Source of the DNA: Clostridiaceae bacterium
GTDB lineage: Bacteria > Bacillota > Clostridia > Lachnospirales > Lachnospiraceae
Reading direction: 5' to 3'
DNA: 37,304 nt
Assembly (NCBI GenBank): GCA_910575795.1
Contig: CAJTGE010000047.1
Span: 1-37,304, forward strand
Shown: positions 7,305 to 13,666 of the stretch, one piece after another
How the letters are laid out: each line of letters starts with the position of its first letter
How positions within the stretch are numbered: the first letter of the stretch is position 1
The notes under the pieces: model-generated
What the model saw: the letters and a program-made list of their open reading frames with translations, nothing else
Told to the model about the DNA's origin: nothing
The model's database searches: none
Program-made: the position numbers and the translations under genes

Positions 7305-7455
7305 TGTCTTCTAAGACATCCCACAAGATAAAATCTCCTGTTCTGACACCAGCCTCTATTTTCTGGTAATAGCCAAGGCTAATGTTTAACTTATCCGCCA
7401 TCTGCTGCTGTGTCATGCCCGTCTTTTGGCGGGCTTCTTTCAAGTTACTTCGCAT
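7234..7455 (-). CDS. XRE-family regulator (73 aa), convergent with the previous one
   Basis: Starts MRSNLKEARQKTGMTQQQMA and continues ISLGYYQKIEAGVRTGDF, a clear XRE helix-turn-helix, then WDVLEDITGIHQRKL. Start ATG 7455 is chosen for the AGAAAGG ribosome site just upstream; a longer frame to 7575 lacks support. The first 30 bp upstream hold copy B of the shared 17-bp motif. It may be the protein that binds both motif copies, or a target of its neighbour. Confidence 0.8.
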   Translation of the reverse strand: MRSNLKEARQKTGMTQQQMADKLNISLGYYQKIEAGVRTGDFILWDVLEDITGIHQRKLREISENYPGKADNQ

Positions 7456-7474
7456 CCTTTCTTCCTTTCTGTTA

Positions 7475-7491
7475 AACGGTTTGTACCTGTT
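7475..7491. promoter_or_regulatory. Operator-like 17-bp motif, copy B
   Basis: Identical to 6514-6530 (AACGGTTTGTACCTGTT). It lies 20 bp upstream of the XRE gene start at 7455, where it could overlap its promoter. Confidence 0.6.
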
Positions 7492-7603
7492 TTCATTTTT
7501 TATGCAATCATAATAATACCTATTGCTCTTTTTTTTCTCCCGTTTTATACTATTTATAATTAGCATTAAAGCCAATATAAAGTATCAAAGGAGAACACTA
7601 TTA

Positions 7604-8002
7604 ATGACTACTGAAATCATGGTTGCCCTAATTGGAATGGCGGCTGCGGTATGGGCACCTACTGTTACCACCTGTCTGACTATGAAAAAAGAATTAAAAT
7701 TGAAAAAACTTGAAATTTATCAGCAATCTAAAAAAGATTCCTATATAAATTTTTCTCGTGCTATAAGTAAAGCCTATTCTGTTCCTTTCACAGAATACTC
7801 CAATATTGTAGACGAAATAATTACTGCCGGTTATCAAGTTCTTATTTATACTCCTGATGAAACCTCTAATAAAATCATTGAATTATTAGAGCGTATCAAT
7901 ATAACTTTGATTACAGATATTGCATCTTCACAAGAACTTAGAGCATTAGTTTATGAAGTAATTGAACTTCTGAACCATGACATGAAGAAAAACAGCAATT
8001 AA
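7604..8002 (+). CDS. Membrane-anchored hypothetical protein (132 aa)
   Basis: Start ATG 7604 has AAGGAG at the right distance. The N-terminus (IMVALIGMAAAVWAPTVTTC) is one hydrophobic segment, followed by a Lys-rich strip (KKELKLKKLEIYQQSKKD) and a helical, mostly soluble remainder. This layout (short TM, basic juxtamembrane helix, cytosolic helices) is typical of small prophage lysogenic-conversion or exclusion proteins, but I recognise no family. It is a stand-alone plus-strand gene in the AT-rich zone with low GC compared with the early operon. Confidence 0.6.
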   Translation: MTTEIMVALIGMAAAVWAPTVTTCLTMKKELKLKKLEIYQQSKKDSYINFSRAISKAYSVPFTEYSNIVDEIITAGYQVLIYTPDETSNKIIELLERINITLITDIASSQELRALVYEVIELLNHDMKKNSN

Positions 8003-8092
8003 CCCAATTACTCTTTGTAATGACATAATCATAAAACTTATAACAACCGACAAAAAACCGTACTTTTTTAGTTGTTTTTAAGCCAAAACAGA

Positions 8093-8234
8093 TTATAGCT
8101 GAATCTCTTCTATAGTGTTCATAAAGTATTCCGTCCTATGGTTAATCTCCATGAACTCTGATTGGGTCAAAGCTTCAATCTCAGCCGCAAAGGTCAAATT
8201 TCTAAAAAAAGAACTCCCTTTGCGGCAATGTCAT
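8093..8234 (-). pseudogene. Decayed copy 1 of the small QSEFMEINH-family gene
   Basis: The reverse strand encodes EALTQSEFMEINHRTEYFMN, clearly related to LTQSEFMEINHMTVYFMNTD of the intact gene at 8857-9096. An ATG with a good GGAGGG site exists at 8234, but the frame stops at a TAG right after a run of seven T's (8204-8210 on the plus strand as A's). One base less in that run would open a 46-aa frame. So this is a broken relative, or an artefact or slippage of the homopolymer. Confidence 0.6.
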
Positions 8235-8259
8235 TTACTTATGCCCTCCTTCCGTTAAG

Positions 8260-8298
8260 TTAAAGCTCGCTCTCTCTAAAATCGCTGTTTCCATTTCC
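8260..8298 (-). repeat. C-terminal fragment of the same small-gene family
   Basis: The minus strand reads NGNSDFRESEL then stop, matching the NCNRNFREGKALT ending of the intact copy at 8857-9096. The DNA that follows (8226-8262) also matches the DNA that follows the intact copy (8828-8860). It marks an older duplicate whose front part has been lost. Confidence 0.55.
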
Positions 8299-8367
8299 TC
8301 CCATTTGCCCTATACTGGATATACAGGCTCCCGCCAGGGCTGAGTATAGAAGAAAGGAAATAGTTGT

Positions 8368-8538
8368 ATGGATAAAACTTATATTTCCGGCGGAACTTTG
8401 CGCACGTGCCCTTACACGGACGATCCGGAAGTCATCACTTTCAACGATTATGGAGAGAATTTCGACAGAACCCAATGCCCTCATCACGCGGAATGTACAG
8501 ATGATTCCTGCCCGCTTTGCAACCATCTAAAATACTGA
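8368..8538 (+). CDS. Cys-rich small protein, 56 aa
   Basis: Short plus-strand ORF starting MDKTYISGGTLRTCPYTDDP and ending CPHHAECTDDSCPLCNHLKY. Five Cys and three His (TCPY, QCPHHAEC, SCPLC) suggest one compact zinc site. AGAAAGGAAA lies upstream. Its leader (TATACAGG..., GAGTATA) resembles the leader in front of the 10465 gene, hinting at a shared promoter type. No family named. An 88-aa frame on the opposite strand is its shadow. Confidence 0.65.
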   Translation: MDKTYISGGTLRTCPYTDDPEVITFNDYGENFDRTQCPHHAECTDDSCPLCNHLKY

Positions 8539-8545
8539 ACTTATC

Positions 8546-8806
8546 TTACGGGGTATCGTTGGATACCCCATAATCCATATAAATTCTGCGGACAAGGAAC
8601 TTACCATAATTCCTGTCATAATCAATTATTACCCTCTGGCTCTGTTCTGTCCCAAACCCTGCCATATCAGATGTCAGTTCCTTTATGTCACATTCATTCC
8701 CGATTTTCCAGTCCAGACCCTTATATCTATAAAACAGTTCTGCCATTTCCTGCTTTGTGCAATAATGAAGCACTGTTTCATCTTTGAAATTATTCAAGCA
8801 TTCCAT
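8546..8806 (-). CDS. Hypothetical protein (86 aa)
   Basis: Begins MECLNNFKDETVLHYCTKQE, then a MAELFYRYKGLDWKIGNEC segment and a C-terminal half rich in aromatic and charged residues (RVIIDYDRNYGKFLVRRIYM). GGGAG lies 6 nt before the ATG. It follows the intact QSEFMEINH-family gene at 9096-8857 and is probably co-transcribed with it. Not recognised. Confidence 0.55.
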   Translation of the reverse strand: MECLNNFKDETVLHYCTKQEMAELFYRYKGLDWKIGNECDIKELTSDMAGFGTEQSQRVIIDYDRNYGKFLVRRIYMDYGVSNDTP

Positions 8807-8856
8807 CTCAATCTCCCGATTTTCCTACAATGTCATTTACTTAAGCCTTCCCTCTG

Positions 8857-9096
8857 TTAAGTTAAGGCTTTTCCCTCTCTAAAATTTCTGTTGCAATTCC
8901 TTATATACTCTTTGTCTGTATTCATAAAATATACCGTCATGTGGTTAATCTCCATGAACTCTGATTGCGTTAAAACTTCAAGCTGTCTTGCCATCTGTGC
9001 TTTTCCATAGGTCTGATACAATAGCTCCGTGGAAAAGGAACGCTGTGCATAAAGTGCTTCACGCTTCAACTGCTCAAAAATCGGGTTTTCGTCCAT
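8857..9096 (-). CDS. Small QSEFMEINH-family protein, intact copy 2 (79 aa)
   Basis: All-helical, no Cys in the first 60 residues: MDENPIFEQLKREALYAQRS, then TYGKAQMARQLEVLTQSEFM and EINHMTVYFMNTDKEYIRNC. AGGAG precedes the ATG. It is the only undamaged member of a family with at least three further traces in this window (8093-8234, 8260-8298, 9910-10181). Copies 2 and 3 are nearly identical over about 240 bp, so the duplication is recent. Related short proteins occur in clostridial prophages; function unknown. Confidence 0.65.
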   Translation of the reverse strand: MDENPIFEQLKREALYAQRSFSTELLYQTYGKAQMARQLEVLTQSEFMEINHMTVYFMNTDKEYIRNCNRNFREGKALT

Positions 9097-9166
9097 ATTA
9101 CACTCCTACCTCTGTAATTGGGCCATCTGCATTGGGGGATTGCGGGGCTGTTCATATCCTAACTCC

Positions 9167-9194
9167 CTTTTCGGAAAAGTGTTCCCACTGTATA
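9167..9194. repeat. Left terminal inverted repeat of a 776-bp unit
   Basis: 28 bp beginning CTCCCTTTTCGGAA. It matches, in inverted orientation with about five mismatches, 9915-9942. Together the two ends enclose a two-gene unit. Confidence 0.6.
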
Positions 9195-9217
9195 TTTGAA
9201 CTACTTTTCGCGTATGT

Positions 9218-9388
9218 TTATACGAGTTGCTTTGTCGGGTTACGCTGTCGATTATCAGCCAATTCCGCTTTCTGCAAAAGACAATGAATCCAACCCTTCA
9301 AATAAAAGTAATCTTCTGGATGCTGCGTCCGAATTTCGTCCAATTTCAATGCAGTGTCTTTTACATCCTCTGCTTTTTGTACAGTCAC
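9218..9388 (-). CDS. Small protein, 56 aa, GTG start
   Basis: Plausible despite its size: AAAGGAGG lies 7-8 nt before GTG 9388. The product reads MTVQKAEDVKDTALKLDEIR, then QHPEDYFYLKGWIHCLLQKA and a polar tail. Likely two helices. It is divergent from the XRE gene at 9511 and shares its AT-rich control region, a layout repeated elsewhere in this zone. Confidence 0.6.
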   Translation of the reverse strand: MTVQKAEDVKDTALKLDEIRTQHPEDYFYLKGWIHCLLQKAELADNRQRNPTKQLV

Positions 9389-9460
9389 CTATATTCCTCC
9401 TTTCTTTGATTTCTTTGAAAACAATATATCATTCTTTGAAAGCTTTGTCAATATTTTTTG

Positions 9461-9489
9461 TTTACTTTGAAAACAAATTGTGGTATAGT
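9461..9489 (+). promoter_or_regulatory. Promoter of the XRE gene at 9511
   Basis: TTTACT (9461-9466), 17-bp spacer, TATAGT (9484-9489), then GGAGGTG and ATG. Three CTTTGAAA boxes (near 9412, 9433 and 9466) lie over and upstream of it, one overlapping the -35, as expected of an autoregulatory operator array. Confidence 0.6.
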
Positions 9490-9510
9490 GCTTTCATGGA
9501 GGTGAAAACA

Positions 9511-9855
9511 ATGAATATCCATGAACGCTTGAAGCAATTAAGAGATGAATTAAACCTTACCACCCGTGCTTTTGGTGCTGCTATTAACATGTCGGGTGGT
9601 GCCATTACAAATATGGAGAAAGGTACACGAAATATTACCGAACGTACTATTCGTGACATATGCCGTGAGTACGATGTTAATTTCGATTGGCTCACCAATG
9701 GTATTGAACCCATGTTTACAGATGTAACCAGCGAATTAGATATTAATGATGAAGTCAAGCAACTTGCACAGCAATATAGTCTGCTCAATGATTCAGATCG
9801 CGAGTTAGTTAAAAAGATGATTAATTCATTAGCCGAAAAATCCAAGTCACCTTAA
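9511..9855 (+). CDS. XRE-family regulator (114 aa)
   Basis: Starts MNIHERLKQLRDELNLTTRA; helix-turn-helix FGAAINMSGGAITNMEKGTR; then RTIRDICREYDVNFDWLTNG and IEPMF, the standard clostridial phage-type XRE C-cap. The final 40 residues (NDEVKQLAQQYSLLNDSDRE) form a dimerisation-like helix. GGAGGTG stands 7 nt before ATG 9511. It is close in type to the regulator at 11084 (REFKVRYQWLTEGIEPM). It lies inside the 28-bp inverted-repeat unit together with the 56-aa ORF. Confidence 0.88.
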   Translation: MNIHERLKQLRDELNLTTRAFGAAINMSGGAITNMEKGTRNITERTIRDICREYDVNFDWLTNGIEPMFTDVTSELDINDEVKQLAQQYSLLNDSDRELVKKMINSLAEKSKSP

Positions 9856-9909
9856 TAGTAAAAATCAAGGGAGGTCATCCTCCCTATCTTTCTGCATATT
9901 TATAGGCCC

Positions 9910-10181
9910 TTATTCACTGGGTACACAATTCCGAAAAGGGGGTTCAGTTAAGGCTTTTCCCTCTCTAAAATTTCTGTTGCAATTCCTTATATACTCTCTG
10001 TCTGTATTCATGAAATATACCGTCATGTGGTTAATCTCCATGAACTCTGATTGCGTTAAAACTTCAAGCTGCCTTGCCATCTGTGCTTTTCCATAGGTCT
10101 GATACAGTAGATCTCTGGAAAGGGACACTGTGCGTAAAGGGCTTCACGCTTCAACTGCTCTAAAATTGGGTTTTCGTTCAT
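9910..10181 (-). pseudogene. Frameshifted copy 3 of the QSEFMEINH-family gene
   Basis: ATG 10181 (MNENPILEQLKREALYAQ) matches the intact gene, but a one-base loss near 10115 throws the frame. After it, the other frame resumes LLYQTYGKAQMARQLEVLTQ. At the 3' end the normal stop is missing: the right inverted repeat (9915-9942) begins exactly there and supplies a new tail EPPFRNCVPSE. So the copy was damaged both by a small deletion and by whatever placed the inverted repeat. Confidence 0.75.
9915..9942. repeat. Right terminal inverted repeat of the 776-bp unit
   Basis: Inverted partner of 9167-9194, ending CCGAAAAGGGGG. It interrupts the 3' end of the family pseudogene. No transposase is encoded between the two ends. 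Confidence 0.6.
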
Positions 10182-10243
10182 GCTAAACTCCTACCTCTCC
10201 TTATCAATTTATTTTTTTGGAGGGGCAGATAACTCTACTCCGT

Positions 10244-10378
10244 CTACTGCATCTTATTGGATTCACAATCCATAAGAGCCCTATACATATAGCCAAGAAT
10301 GTACATTTTATCTTTTTCGGAAAGCTTCTTGTAGTCATCAATCGACCTGATGATAAGTTCCTTCTTTTCGTTTGGCAT
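10244..10378 (-). CDS. Small protein, 44 aa
   Basis: MPNEKKELIIRSIDDYKKLS followed by EKDKMYILGYMYRALMDCES and NKMQ. AAAGGAGG stands 6 nt before ATG 10378, one of the best ribosome sites in the zone. Two amphipathic helices; the KDKMYILGYMY segment resembles helices of short phage regulators but no family is certain. Confidence 0.65.
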   Translation of the reverse strand: MPNEKKELIIRSIDDYKKLSEKDKMYILGYMYRALMDCESNKMQ

Positions 10379-10464
10379 GTAGAACCTCCTTTCTTAAATT
10401 ATGGTTTTGTGGTATCCTTTCTATACAGGCGTGCAGCGCCGAGTACAAATAAAAGGATAATTTC

Positions 10465-10827
10465 ATGAGCAACCTATCTTATAAAGATATATTACTTTCA
10501 TTTTCAGAGCATATAATACTTATAAAAATACGCTTCTTCGGCGCAAGTTCTAAATATGCCCTTAGCGATAACCGTAGATTTTTAAGAAGATATGGTTTGG
10601 TTGAGCTATCGCCACATTTTAAAAACAGATACCGTCTAAGCGATAACGGAAAAATGTATTTAAGATACCGTTTCCACTCATTCTGGAAATTTGCCATACC
10701 CACCATCATATCAGTAATTGCACTATTCGGAGGATATGACGTATACACCAATCCAGTATTGAAGGAACTATTAGAAGCAATAGCGTCATTGTTTGCACAC
10801 ATAATGGAAATTCTGGGTATCGGTTAA
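10465..10827 (+). CDS. Hypothetical protein with C-terminal membrane segment (120 aa)
   Basis: The first 70 residues (SYKDILLSFSEHIILIKIRF, then LRRYGLVELSPHFKNRYRLS and DNGKMYLRYR) look like a winged-helix or similar small alpha/beta fold. A transmembrane helix follows (FAIPTIISVIALFGGYDVY) with a final amphipathic helix. AAAAGGAT precedes the ATG. Plus-strand single gene; its leader resembles that of the Cys-rich ORF at 8368. Possibly a membrane-tethered regulator, but that is inference. Confidence 0.6.
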   Translation: MSNLSYKDILLSFSEHIILIKIRFFGASSKYALSDNRRFLRRYGLVELSPHFKNRYRLSDNGKMYLRYRFHSFWKFAIPTIISVIALFGGYDVYTNPVLKELLEAIASLFAHIMEILGIG

Positions 10828-10842
10828 TAAATGGAACTCCGT

Positions 10843-10965
10843 TTAACCGTCCGTATTAATCAGCTCCTTATGTAAAACCCGCAGCTCTTTTGGCTCCATC
10901 TTTGTGCCCTGTTCATGCAATGCGTCCAGAAGCTCGTAATAGCGGTCGTCTGGTTGTTTTTTTAT
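10843..10965 (-). CDS. Small ORF (40 aa) without a canonical start codon
   Basis: The frame reads KKQPDDRYYELLDALHEQGT then KMEPKELRVLHKELINTDG and stop, with normal-looking protein composition. No ATG, GTG or TTG lies upstream before a stop; the only candidate with a ribosome site (AAGGGAG) is an ATA at 10965. It is divergent from the XRE gene at 11084 across the CGTTATACG operators, mirroring the 9218/9511 pair. Either a rare start, a start lost by mutation, or a decayed gene. Confidence 0.35.
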   Translation of the reverse strand: MKKQPDDRYYELLDALHEQGTKMEPKELRVLHKELINTDG

Positions 10966-10984
10966 TTTCCTTACTCCCTTTATT

Positions 10985-11057
10985 CGTTATACGATTATTG
11001 TATACCGTTATACGGATTTTGTCAATACTTTTTCTTGACTTGTTTGTCGTTCTACGA
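10985..11057. promoter_or_regulatory. Three palindromic operators CGTTnTACG
   Basis: CGTTATACGA (10985-10994), CGTTATACGG (11006-11015) and CGTTCTACGA (11048-11057). The last lies in the spacer of the XRE promoter, right against its -10 box. The set is almost certainly the autoregulatory site of the protein encoded at 11084. Confidence 0.75.
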
Positions 11058-11063
11058 TATAAT
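11035..11063 (+). promoter_or_regulatory. Promoter of the XRE gene at 11084
   Basis: TTGACT, 17-bp spacer, TATAAT: a near-consensus promoter, followed by GAAAGGAGGGG and ATG 11084. The third operator fills the end of the spacer. Confidence 0.85.
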
Positions 11064-11083
11064 CCAAATAGAAAGGAGGGGCT

Positions 11084-11449
11084 ATGGAATCTATAGGTAA
11101 ACGCATTAGATATTTAAGAAAAGAGATATTAGATATAACTCAAAAGGAATTTGGTTCTCAAATAGGGTTAAAACCGAATTCGGTCAGTGATATAGAAAGC
11201 GGAAAGAATACCGCAACAGAGCAAACAATTAAAGCTATCTGCCGGGAGTTCAAGGTCCGTTACCAATGGCTTACAGAAGGCATAGAACCCATGTATGAGG
11301 AATTAGATTCCGACTGTATGAACCGGATAGATGCTATCATGACTGGGGAGAATGAATTCGCCAAAAACCTATTCAAGGCATTCTCGAAGCTTGATACGGA
11401 CGAATGGAAAATGCTTGAGAAAATAATTCAAAGTTTAAAGGGGGGATAA
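11084..11449 (+). CDS. XRE-family regulator (121 aa)
   Basis: MESIGKRIRYLRKEILDITQ, helix-turn-helix FGSQIGLKPNSVSDIESGKN, then QTIKAICREFKVRYQWLTEG and IEPMY, as in the 9511 protein. The C-terminal 45 residues (MTGENEFAKNLFKAFSKLDT) are helical and may dimerise. Ribosome site AAAGGAGGGG. Strong promoter with three operators upstream implies tight self-control. It is probably a phage immunity or satellite regulator rather than the main repressor, which is at 12860. Confidence 0.88.
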   Translation: MESIGKRIRYLRKEILDITQKEFGSQIGLKPNSVSDIESGKNTATEQTIKAICREFKVRYQWLTEGIEPMYEELDSDCMNRIDAIMTGENEFAKNLFKAFSKLDTDEWKMLEKIIQSLKGG

Positions 11450-11465
11450 GGGCGTATAATCGCCC

Positions 11466-11618
11466 CTATCTGTGTATGTAAAGATATTCTGATAAATCAT
11501 AGATACGCTTTAGCGATTCTACATCTTTAACTTTATCCAAAATATTTACAATTTTTTCCCTGTGCCATTCTGCGGAGTTACTAACAATCTTTTCCCGATA
11601 TTCATTTTTACCTTCCAT
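11466..11618 (-). CDS. Small protein, 50 aa
   Basis: MEGKNEYREKIVSNSAEWHR and then EKIVNILDKVKDVESLKRIY, DLSEYLYIHR. GAAGGAGG stands 6 nt before ATG 11618. The pattern (VKDVESLKRIYDLSEYLY) belongs to a type of short helical protein often found beside XRE regulators in Clostridia. It is convergent with the 11084 gene and ends 17 nt from it. Confidence 0.65.
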   Translation of the reverse strand: MEGKNEYREKIVSNSAEWHREKIVNILDKVKDVESLKRIYDLSEYLYIHR

Positions 11619-11642
11619 ATCTACCTCCTTCATATTATCATT

Positions 11643-11848
11643 ATATGGATATTAACTGGAGACGGAGACCGGTATAGCACCCAAGCCAATATTCCCGAAT
11701 TATCCCCTGCAAAAAGGGTGATTGCAGAAATCAAGAAAATGTCAGAAGCAGACCTGATGCTGTAAAAGTATTTATCAATTCCCTAGGCGAATATAAAAAA
11801 GCATTCAATACATCTGACAAAATCTCCTCACACAATTCTGAAGATTGA
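11643..11848 (+). pseudogene. Remnant of an XRE regulator (C-terminal part, frameshifted)
   Basis: The first frame gives IWILTGDGDRYSTQANIPEL, then VIAEIKKMSEADLM, the typical WLLTGxG cap that follows an XRE helix-turn-helix. It stops at 11764, but shifting frame continues naturally as AVKVFINSLGEYKKAFNTSD and ends at a TGA at 11848. The DNA-binding half is missing. A decayed repressor gene is the simplest reading. Confidence 0.6.
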
Positions 11849-11897
11849 TGCAGGTACATCCTCTTGCCTGCTTTTTTCTATATTTTTAAATCCTCCC

Positions 11898-11926
11898 TTG
11901 ACAATACGTGTAATACGTGTTATACT
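11898..11926 (+). promoter_or_regulatory. hicAB promoter with repeat operator
   Basis: TTGACA, 17-bp spacer, TATACT. The spacer and its edge hold AATACGTGT twice in direct repeat (11903-11920), the sort of site bound by a HicB antitoxin through its ribbon-helix-helix domain. Confidence 0.8.
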
Positions 11927-11947
11927 ATTTTTGTAAGGAGGTGGAAC

Positions 11948-12124
11948 ATGAAAGACAAAGAGCTGCTAAAGCTTTTGAAGAAAAATGGATGGAACATAGT
12001 CAGAATCAACGGCAGCCATCATGTTCTTCAAAAAGATGGGAAAACTACTGTGGTTCCCTTACATGGTAAAGATGTTCCTATCGGCTTACTCAATAGTATT
12101 CTTAAGGAGACAGGGCTGAAATAG
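11948..12124 (+). CDS. hicA: HicA family mRNA interferase toxin
   Basis: A 58-aa YcfA/HicA protein: MKDKELLKLLKKNGWNIVRI, then GSHHVLQKDGKTTVVPLHGK and DVPIGLLNSILKETGL. The catalytic His is in GSHHVL (residue 24 by family position) and the double-stranded-RNA-binding-like fold is complete. HicA cleaves mRNA; the partner HicB blocks it. AGGAGGTGG precedes ATG 11948. hicA comes first and hicB follows after 34 nt, the usual order. Confidence 0.93.
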   Translation: MKDKELLKLLKKNGWNIVRINGSHHVLQKDGKTTVVPLHGKDVPIGLLNSILKETGLK

Positions 12125-12158
12125 CCCTCCTCTCCTTAAACCATAAGGAGGTATGTTT

Positions 12159-12536
12159 ATGCTGTTTGTGTATCCCGCAATCTTCCACAAAGAAGAGAAC
12201 TCATATTGGGTTGAATTTCCCGATTTGGAGGGCTGCCACACCTACGGTAGTTCTGTCAATGAAACCATGGAAGCGGCACAGGAAGCTTTAGCCGCGTATC
12301 TTCTCACTCTATTGGAGCAGGAGAAAGCGATTGCCACTCCCTCTGATATTTCTGCAATTCATACGGACGATGGTTTTTCCTCCCTTGTGTCTTGTGACAT
12401 TAACCAGTATAAGGACACGAAGGCGGTAAAAAAGACTTTAACCATACCGTCATGGCTGAATGACCGCGCCATTTCTATGGGGATAAATTTTTCACAGGTA
12501 TTACAGGAAGCTCTTCTCTCCAAAATACAAGCATAG
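12159..12536 (+). CDS. hicB: HicB family antitoxin
   Basis: A 125-aa protein: partial RNase-H-like HicB fold (YPAIFHKEENSYWVEFPDLE, GCHTYGSSVNETMEAAQEAL), then a C-terminal ribbon-helix-helix (TLTIPSWLNDRAISMGINFS, QVLQEAL) that binds the operator. ATG 12159 is preferred over ATG 12153, because AAGGAGG would lie too close to the latter. It neutralises HicA and represses the pair. A strong hairpin follows at 12551. Confidence 0.93.
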   Translation: MLFVYPAIFHKEENSYWVEFPDLEGCHTYGSSVNETMEAAQEALAAYLLTLLEQEKAIATPSDISAIHTDDGFSSLVSCDINQYKDTKAVKKTLTIPSWLNDRAISMGINFSQVLQEALLSKIQA

Positions 12537-12550
12537 TATTTAATCACCAG

Positions 12551-12574
12551 CCCCGATTTCACATGGAATCGGGG
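12551..12574 (+). terminator. Hairpin after hicB
   Basis: Perfect 8-bp stem CCCCGATT / AATCGGGG with an 8-nt loop. No T-run follows, so it may protect the 3' end or act as a weak terminator. Confidence 0.5.
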
Positions 12575-12579
12575 CAACT

Positions 12580-12808
12580 CCTTATCTGATTATAAAAAAT
12601 CTGTTTTCCAAGCCAAAATACCCATTTTTGCGGAAAATAATCCTTCTATTGTGCTTCTTGTCTATCTTTCTCACTTCCTATTCTATTGTAATGTGCCGAG
12701 TGTTATTCATCACCCCTTATTTACTCCTATGAGTGATTTATATTATTATAATACACTCATAGGAGTTTATTGTCAACCATTTTTTTACTCAATCGAGTAA
12801 AATACTCC
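12580..12808. promoter_or_regulatory. Operator region upstream of the CI-like repressor
   Basis: 229 nt without genes. A perfect 13-bp inverted repeat ACTCCTATGAGTG (12723-12735) / CACTCATAGGAGT (12754-12766) flanks an AT-rich core with TATAAT on both strands. A palindrome TTACTCAATCGAGTAA lies at 12785-12800 and another ACTC half near 12820. These are likely sites of the repressor encoded at 12860. A minus-strand promoter is possible, but no minus-strand gene was found here. Confidence 0.65.
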
Positions 12809-12837
12809 TTGTTTTTTTTACTCATATATGCTATTCT
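12809..12837 (+). promoter_or_regulatory. Promoter of the CI-like repressor
   Basis: TTGTTT, 17-bp spacer, TATTCT, with a TG two bases before the -10 (extended -10). An ACTC half-site sits in the spacer. Confidence 0.55.
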
Positions 12838-12859
12838 TCATTTAGAGAGGTGGTGTAAT

Positions 12860-13666
12860 ATGGATTTTTTAGAAAAACTAAATCTTCTAATGAAAAGAGA
12901 CAACTATAATAAAAATTCATTATCAAAGGCCAGCGGTATACCTTATACGACCATAGATAACTGGTATAAGAGAGGATATGATAATCTCCAATTACCTACT
13001 GTAAAAAGACTTTGCTCTTTTTTCAATACATCTTTAGATTTTTGGTTAAAAGAAGAAGTTACGGATCCAGACTATGGCAAAGCTATGGGATTTAAAATAA
13101 CTTTAAAAGAAATGGAACATATTAAAAAGTATCGTACTCTTGATCCCCGCAGTCAATCCCATGTAGACACAGTGTTAGAATGGGAAGCGGAGCGGGTAAA
13201 ACAGCTTCAATTAACAAAAAAACCGCTTGGAAGCCCCACCGCCACTATTATAGAAATTCAGCCCCGCCCCATTACCAATGTCAGACTGACAGAATATTTC
13301 CACAGCGTATCTGCTGGAGCAGGGGTATTCATCCTTGGGAATGAATCGACTGAAAAAATATCCGTCCCAGCCACACCTGAAAATGAAATTGTGGATTATG
13401 TGATTAAGGTATCTGGCAATTCCATGGAACCTGATTATCACGACGGGGATAATGTAATGGTTTCACAGAAACTTGAAATGAATCGGGGGGATGTTGGGAT
13501 CTTTGTTGTCAACGGAAATGCCTATATCAAAGAATACGGCGAGACAGAATTAATCTCACGCAATCCTGACGCAGATAATATCCGGATAGCCGAATACGAT
13601 AATATCGTTTGTATGGGAAAGGTTGTCGGGAAACTTGAAGAGCCTTATGAAATCACCAGTGATTAA
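12860..13666 (+). CDS. LexA/CI-like repressor with S24 self-cleavage domain
   Basis: A 268-aa prophage repressor. Residues 1-65 are an XRE helix-turn-helix (SLSKASGIPYTTIDNWYKRG). Residues about 145-265 are a peptidase S24 domain: cleavage site SAGAG (Ala154-Gly155), catalytic Ser188 in GNSMEP and Lys224 in AYIKEY. Such repressors hold lysogeny and are inactivated when RecA filaments trigger autocleavage after DNA damage. AGAGGTGG precedes ATG 12860. Its operators upstream are ACTC-type palindromes, unlike the TGTATG cluster at the early promoter, so its direct targets may be limited to this locus. Confidence 0.92.
   Translation: MDFLEKLNLLMKRDNYNKNSLSKASGIPYTTIDNWYKRGYDNLQLPTVKRLCSFFNTSLDFWLKEEVTDPDYGKAMGFKITLKEMEHIKKYRTLDPRSQSHVDTVLEWEAERVKQLQLTKKPLGSPTATIIEIQPRPITNVRLTEYFHSVSAGAGVFILGNESTEKISVPATPENEIVDYVIKVSGNSMEPDYHDGDNVMVSQKLEMNRGDVGIFVVNGNAYIKEYGETELISRNPDADNIRIAEYDNIVCMGKVVGKLEEPYEITSD

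Noticed and set aside
8260..8526. 88-aa minus-strand frame
   Set aside because: Antisense to the Cys-rich 56-aa ORF; only its last dozen codons match something, namely the tail of the duplicated small gene.
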